DNA of 8,599 nt from Tissierellia bacterium (GTDB lineage Bacteria; Bacillota_A; Clostridia; Tissierellales; Peptoniphilaceae). A program made the position numbers and the translations under genes. Shown piece after piece: positions 5,711-8,599 of this stretch. Where the stretch lies: contig JAAYEN010000148.1 of NCBI GenBank assembly GCA_012728775.1, forward strand, positions 1-8,599. Direction: 5' to 3'. How positions within the stretch are numbered: the first letter of the stretch is position 1; every line of letters starts with the position of its first letter. Below the pieces are notes generated by a model. The model was not told the DNA's origin and did no database searches. It was given only the letters and a program-made list of their open reading frames with translations.

Positions 5711-5761
5711 ATAGTCTTAGTTTAGGAAAATATTTCTAAAACTAAGACTGTTTTTTATTTT
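5711..5761. terminator. Bidirectional terminator between the ABC operon and tyrS
   Basis: AGTCTTAGTTT (5713-5723) pairs with AAACTAAGACT (5739-5749); past a bulged A the stem continues (5724-5728 with 5733-5737), about 16 bp in all. A T-rich tract (TTTTTTATTTT, 5751-5761) follows on the plus strand. On the minus strand it is followed by a weaker ATTTCTATTTTA tract. It separates two convergent units and can serve both. Confidence 0.88.
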
Positions 5762-5763
5762 AA

Positions 5764-6993
5764 TTACTTAATTCGAATTTGATGATATACCTTTTTTCCT
5801 TTTCGTAATAATAATTTTCCATCTGTGAAGTCTTCCAACCTAATAATATGGTTGAAATCTGATATAGATTCTTCTTCTATATAGATACCACCATTTTGTA
5901 TTAGCCTTCTTCCTTCTCCATTGGATTTTACAAAACCAATTTCTCTAATTGCATCTATAATTCCTTTTCCTTCATTAAATTCAGAAGTATCAAATTCTGT
6001 ATAAGGAATATTTTCGCTATCTTTGGCTCCTAAGAATAATGAACGAGAAGTTTCTAATGCTTCAGTAGCATCTTTTTCCCCATGGCAAAGTTTTACAACT
6101 TCAAAAGCTAACACTTCTTTAGCTTTGTTAAGTTCAGCTCCTTCTACTTTAGTTAACTCATCAATTTCCTCTAAAGAAAGGAATGTGAGTAATTTCAAAA
6201 ATGGTTTTACGTCAGCGTCTGCTACATTTCTTAAATATTGGAACATTTCATAAGGAGAAGTTTTTTCTTTATCTAACCAGATTGCACCTTTTGCAGTTTT
6301 ACCCATTTTTTCTCCAGCTGCAGTAGTTAGAAGTTTAAAAGTCATAGCATATGCAGGTTTTTGTTCTTTTTTACGAATCAATTCCATCCCACCAATAATA
6401 TTAGACCATTGGTCAGAGCCACCCATTTGCATTATACAATCATATTTTTTATTTAATACATAAAAGTCATATGACTGTAAAAGAATATAGGAAAATTCAA
6501 AGAAAGTGAGGCCATCTTCCATTCTGTTTTTGTAAGCGTCTAAAGTCAACATTCTATTTACTGAGAAGTGAACTCCAACTTCTCTCATAAAATCTAAAAA
6601 GTTTAAATCTAAAAGCCAGTTAGCGTTGTTGTCGATTAAAGTTTTTCCACCATCTATATCTAAAAAGCGTTTCATTTGGATTTCGAACTTTCTAGCATTC
6701 TCATCAATTTGTTCCTTTGTCATTAGCTTTCTCATATCCGTTCTACCAGATGGATCTCCAACCATGGTAGTACCTGCACCTAAAAGGGCGATAGGTCTGT
6801 GACCGTGTCTTTCCATGTGCATCATAGTCATTAATTGTAAGAAATGTCCCAGTGTCAAACTATCTGCCGTAGCATCAAAACCAATATAGTAAGTTATTTT
6901 TTCCTTACCAAGTAAATCCCTAACTTCATCTTCATGACTTACGGCGTCAATATATCCTCTTTCTTTTAAAATATCAAATACATTTGCAGTCAT
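5764..6993 (-). CDS. tyrS: Tyrosyl-tRNA synthetase
   Basis: Class I aminoacyl-tRNA synthetase of 409 residues that charges tRNA-Tyr with tyrosine in the cytoplasm. The Rossmann catalytic core carries YIGFDATADSLTLGHF (36-51), whose TLGH is the HIGH-type motif, then LGAGTTMVGDPSGRT (71-85), the tyrosine-contacting QSYDF (173-177), GGSDQWSNI (191-199) and the KMSKS-type loop KMGKT (229-233). An anticodon-binding helical domain follows, and a C-terminal S4-like RNA-binding domain begins near 345 (GIIDAIREIGFVKSNGEGRRLI). Length is normal for bacterial TyrRS. The minus-strand ATG is preceded by AAGGAGG (7005-6999) at 5-nt spacing. Expression is governed by the tyrosine T-box leader directly upstream. 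The gene converges with the ABC operon and diverges from the NhaC-family gene. Confidence 0.97.
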   Translation of the reverse strand: MTANVFDILKERGYIDAVSHEDEVRDLLGKEKITYYIGFDATADSLTLGHFLQLMTMMHMERHGHRPIALLGAGTTMVGDPSGRTDMRKLMTKEQIDENARKFEIQMKRFLDIDGGKTLIDNNANWLLDLNFLDFMREVGVHFSVNRMLTLDAYKNRMEDGLTFFEFSYILLQSYDFYVLNKKYDCIMQMGGSDQWSNIIGGMELIRKKEQKPAYAMTFKLLTTAAGEKMGKTAKGAIWLDKEKTSPYEMFQYLRNVADADVKPFLKLLTFLSLEEIDELTKVEGAELNKAKEVLAFEVVKLCHGEKDATEALETSRSLFLGAKDSENIPYTEFDTSEFNEGKGIIDAIREIGFVKSNGEGRRLIQNGGIYIEEESISDFNHIIRLEDFTDGKLLLRKGKKVYHQIRIK

Positions 6994-7016
6994 TACAGCC
7001 TCCTTAATTTTCCAAT

Positions 7017-7051
7017 AAAAAAAGCTACGTATAAAGGGACGTATTTAACGT
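7017..7051 (-). terminator. Regulated terminator of the tyrS T-box
   Basis: On the minus strand ACGTTAAA (7051-7044) pairs with TTTATACGT (7035-7027) with one bulged base, followed by AGC and a seven-T run (7023-7017). The arms overlap the second antiterminator helix and the CCCTTT strand, so the two folds are mutually exclusive, as required for attenuation. The stem is modest in length. Confidence 0.7.
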
Positions 7052-7167
7052 GGTACCACCCTTTTTCGCATAGCCTCAAACACCCACAATAGGTGCAAGT
7101 AATCAGACTCCTGACTTGTAATTCCCGAATATTCGGTACTGTAGTCATTCATAGTCTCTTATTCAAT
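7017..7167 (-). promoter_or_regulatory. Tyrosine T-box riboswitch controlling tyrS
   Basis: Read on the minus strand, the T-box sequence AAAAAGGGTGGTACCACG (7066-7049) is near-canonical. The antiterminator is explicit: AAAGGG pairs with CCCTTT, leaving the 7-nt bulge TGGTACC, above which ACGT-TAAAT-ACGT forms the second helix. TGGT complements ACCA, the expected 3' end of tRNA-Tyr. Stem I has its base AGACT/AGTCT (7157-7153 with 7109-7105), an internal loop, helix TGACT/AGTCA, then a specifier loop with AGTA (7140-7137) facing GAA (7124-7122) and the tyrosine codon TAC (7120-7118). Above it is only the 12-nt hairpin CCGA-ATAT-TCGG. A small Stem III (GCACC/GGTGT) follows, and no Stem II is seen. 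Uncharged tRNA-Tyr should favour readthrough into tyrS. The leader is about 174 nt, short for the class. Confidence 0.93.
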
Positions 7168-7173
7168 AAATGT

Positions 7174-7202
7174 ATTATACAAATTAGCTATCATACTGTC
7201 AA
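7174..7202 (-). promoter_or_regulatory. Consensus promoter of the tyrS T-box transcript
   Basis: On the minus strand a perfect TTGACA (7202-7197), exactly 17 bp, then a perfect TATAAT (7179-7174). Initiation is expected near 7167, ten bases before the base of Stem I. A full-consensus promoter fits control exerted downstream by attenuation rather than at initiation. Confidence 0.9.
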
Positions 7203-7227
7203 GGAAGAAGAATTAAATTTTACAAAG

Positions 7228-7256
7228 TTGTTAATCCTTTTAGATTTTGGTATATT
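7228..7256 (+). promoter_or_regulatory. Promoter of the NhaC-family gene
   Basis: TTGTTA (7228-7233), 17 bp, TATATT (7251-7256), with TGG directly before the -10 box giving an extended -10 element. Initiation near 7263 leaves a leader of about 17 nt that holds the ribosome binding site. It is back to back with the tyrS promoter, about 25 bp apart, and has no T-box of its own. Confidence 0.65.
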
Positions 7257-7279
7257 AAATATGTTAGAGAGGGAAAAAC

Positions 7280-8596
7280 ATGAAATTTAAATTATACATT
7301 ACTATTTTTATCGTGGCACTTTTTTTAAGCGTAATTTATGATATCAAGCTTATGTATCCGCTTTTAGTTGGATTATTTTTATTTTCCTTTGATGCATACG
7401 AAAAAGGATTTAGATTTAAAGAAATACTCAAAATGATGATAAGTGGAATGTCTATTGTAAAGAATGTCATTATTATCTTTATATTAATAGGAGTTATTAC
7501 TGCTGCTTGGAGGCTTAGTGGAACTATCCCTTACTTAGTATATCATGGGGCGAATTTAATAAATCCGAAATTATTTTATTTATACACTTTTTTACTTAAT
7601 TTGGGGATGTCCATGCTCTTAGGAAGCGTAAATGGAACCGCTACAACTATGGGTATTGTTTTGATTAGCTTAGCTAGAGCTAACGGAGCTAGTTTGATAA
7701 TTACGACAGGAGCAATTTTATCTGGAGCTATGTTTGGCGATAGACTTAGCCCAGTATCTTCTTCTATAAACTTAGTTGCAGAACTTACAAATACAGATGT
7801 AATAGAAAATCGCAAGCCTATGTTCGATTCTGTAATTATTCCTACTATTATAACAATGGTTATTTACTTAGTAATTTCCCTAGTAAGTGGAGGAGGAGAA
7901 ACAGATGCGCAATTATTAAATGGAATTAGAGAAAATACAAATCTTCATATAGTATCTGTAATACCGGCTTTGGCTATAATTGTATTATCATTATTTAAGG
8001 TAAACACTAGAAAACTTCTTATTATAAGTAGCATAATTAGCGTTATTATTGGATATGTTTATCAAAGATACCAGATTGATGAAATTGTAAAAGGATTAAT
8101 ATACGGTGTAAATGTTGAAGGGCTATCCTTAAGTTTATCAAGAATAATAAATGGCGGGGGAGTAAAGTCCATGTTTCACACCTCTATAAATGTAGGAATT
8201 TCCGCTATGTATTTTGGAATTTTTCAAAAGACAAATTTCCTCAAGCCTGTAGTAGATATAATAGATAAATATGAAAAAAAGATTGGGTATTATTGGACTT
8301 ATGTAATTGTAGCTTTGGTCTTTAGTATATTATTTGGAACTCAATCCATAGTACTTATATTAATTGCTGGAATATATACAGATAGAATGAATAGTAATAA
8401 ACTCTTAATGTTAGATTTAGAAAATGTTTCTATACTTTTACCTGCTTTAGTTCCATGGAATATGGCGGCTAATTTAGCCCTTACGGTGTACCAAGTTAGC
8501 TATTTTTCAGTGTTTTTTAACTTTTACTGTATGATAGTTCCAATTTATTATTATTTTTATAGAAAAAAGTTAAAAAATCCCTTGACAAGAGTATAA
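7280..8596 (+). CDS. NhaC-family Na+/H+ antiporter homologue
   Basis: Polytopic membrane transporter of 438 residues with about ten or more hydrophobic segments throughout. The family motif is SGAMFGDRLSPVSSSINL (148-165), with the GDRLSP core at 153-158, equivalent to the GDKxSP region of NhaC/MleN proteins; a second-half pseudo-repeat includes IAGIYTDRMNSNKL. Known family members exchange Na+ for H+, sometimes together with an organic acid, and several NhaC homologues are suspected amino-acid transporters. Substrate is therefore uncertain; the divergent position beside T-box-controlled tyrS makes a tyrosine-related role a fair hypothesis. The ATG at 7280 is preceded by AGAGGG (7268-7273) at 6 nt. 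The gene ends in tandem TAA codons at the right edge of the window, so its terminator and any downstream partner are not visible. Confidence 0.88.
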   Translation: MKFKLYITIFIVALFLSVIYDIKLMYPLLVGLFLFSFDAYEKGFRFKEILKMMISGMSIVKNVIIIFILIGVITAAWRLSGTIPYLVYHGANLINPKLFYLYTFLLNLGMSMLLGSVNGTATTMGIVLISLARANGASLIITTGAILSGAMFGDRLSPVSSSINLVAELTNTDVIENRKPMFDSVIIPTIITMVIYLVISLVSGGGETDAQLLNGIRENTNLHIVSVIPALAIIVLSLFKVNTRKLLIISSIISVIIGYVYQRYQIDEIVKGLIYGVNVEGLSLSLSRIINGGGVKSMFHTSINVGISAMYFGIFQKTNFLKPVVDIIDKYEKKIGYYWTYVIVALVFSILFGTQSIVLILIAGIYTDRMNSNKLLMLDLENVSILLPALVPWNMAANLALTVYQVSYFSVFFNFYCMIVPIYYYFYRKKLKNPLTRV

Positions 8597-8599
8597 TAA

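Noticed and set aside
6023..6253. Plus-strand frame inside tyrS, and similar antisense frames at 4898-5083 and 7576-7815
   Set aside because: All lie opposite confidently identified genes and show no start signals or domain features.
7093..7290. Open reading frame of 65 codons on the plus strand through the tyrS leader
   Set aside because: It runs antisense through the T-box, across both divergent promoters and into the NhaC start; no ribosome binding site and no recognisable protein features.
8582..8599. TTGACA followed closely by TATAAT at the very end of the NhaC gene
   Set aside because: The two boxes are only 4 bp apart, too close for one promoter. TTGACA could be the -35 of a promoter whose -10 lies beyond the window, but this cannot be judged.

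Overview
The window is visibly AT-rich and tightly packed. It uses strong GGAGG-type ribosome binding sites, sigma-70/SigA-like promoters and a T-box leader, all of which point to a low-GC Gram-positive anaerobe (Firmicutes; a Clostridia/Tissierellia relative such as Peptoniphilus or Anaerococcus is my guess from protein flavour, not a demonstrated assignment). All genes look like ordinary chromosomal genes; I see no insertion sequence, prophage, CRISPR, rRNA or tRNA gene. No stretch longer than about 300 bases lacks a gene.

Layout. (1) 17-382 (+): a small secreted lipoprotein consisting of one FMN-binding domain. (2) 441-1043 (+): ribonuclease H with an N-terminal viroplasmin-type hybrid-binding domain; its promoter sits so close to the ATG that the mRNA is probably leaderless. 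(3) 1063-1503 (-): dCMP/cytidine-type deaminase (ComEB-like), convergent with RNase H; a perfect 16-bp hairpin shared by the two genes contains both stop codons. (4) 1583-2017 (+): MscL mechanosensitive channel with an added C-terminal four-cysteine zinc ribbon, divergent from the deaminase. (5) 2066-3184 and 3198-3752 (+): a patatin-like phospholipase followed 13 nt later by a NimA-like flavin-binding split-barrel protein, closed by a terminator. (6) 3863-5703 (+): a three-gene operon with a near-consensus promoter: YtrA-type GntR repressor (TTG start), ABC ATPase and ABC-2 permease, with overlapping genes. This is the arrangement of PmtR/PmtAB- or YtrA-like antimicrobial/peptide-responsive exporters. 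(7) 5764-6993 (-): tyrosyl-tRNA synthetase, preceded on the minus strand by a tyrosine T-box riboswitch (about 7017-7167) and a perfect TTGACA-17-TATAAT promoter. (8) 7280-8596 (+): an NhaC-family antiporter homologue, divergent from tyrS.

How the parts work together. Most units are independent housekeeping or stress functions: hybrid-RNA removal, dUMP supply, osmotic safety valve, membrane lipid hydrolysis and drug/peptide export. The tyrS/nhaC divergent pair may be functionally linked, because NhaC-family proteins accompany tyrS in tyrosine-metabolism clusters of lactic acid bacteria. The most distinctive signals are regulatory: a T-box whose Stem I appears to stop just above the specifier loop (only a 12-nt apical hairpin), and the leaderless-looking RNase H gene whose promoter runs through the terminator of the upstream gene.
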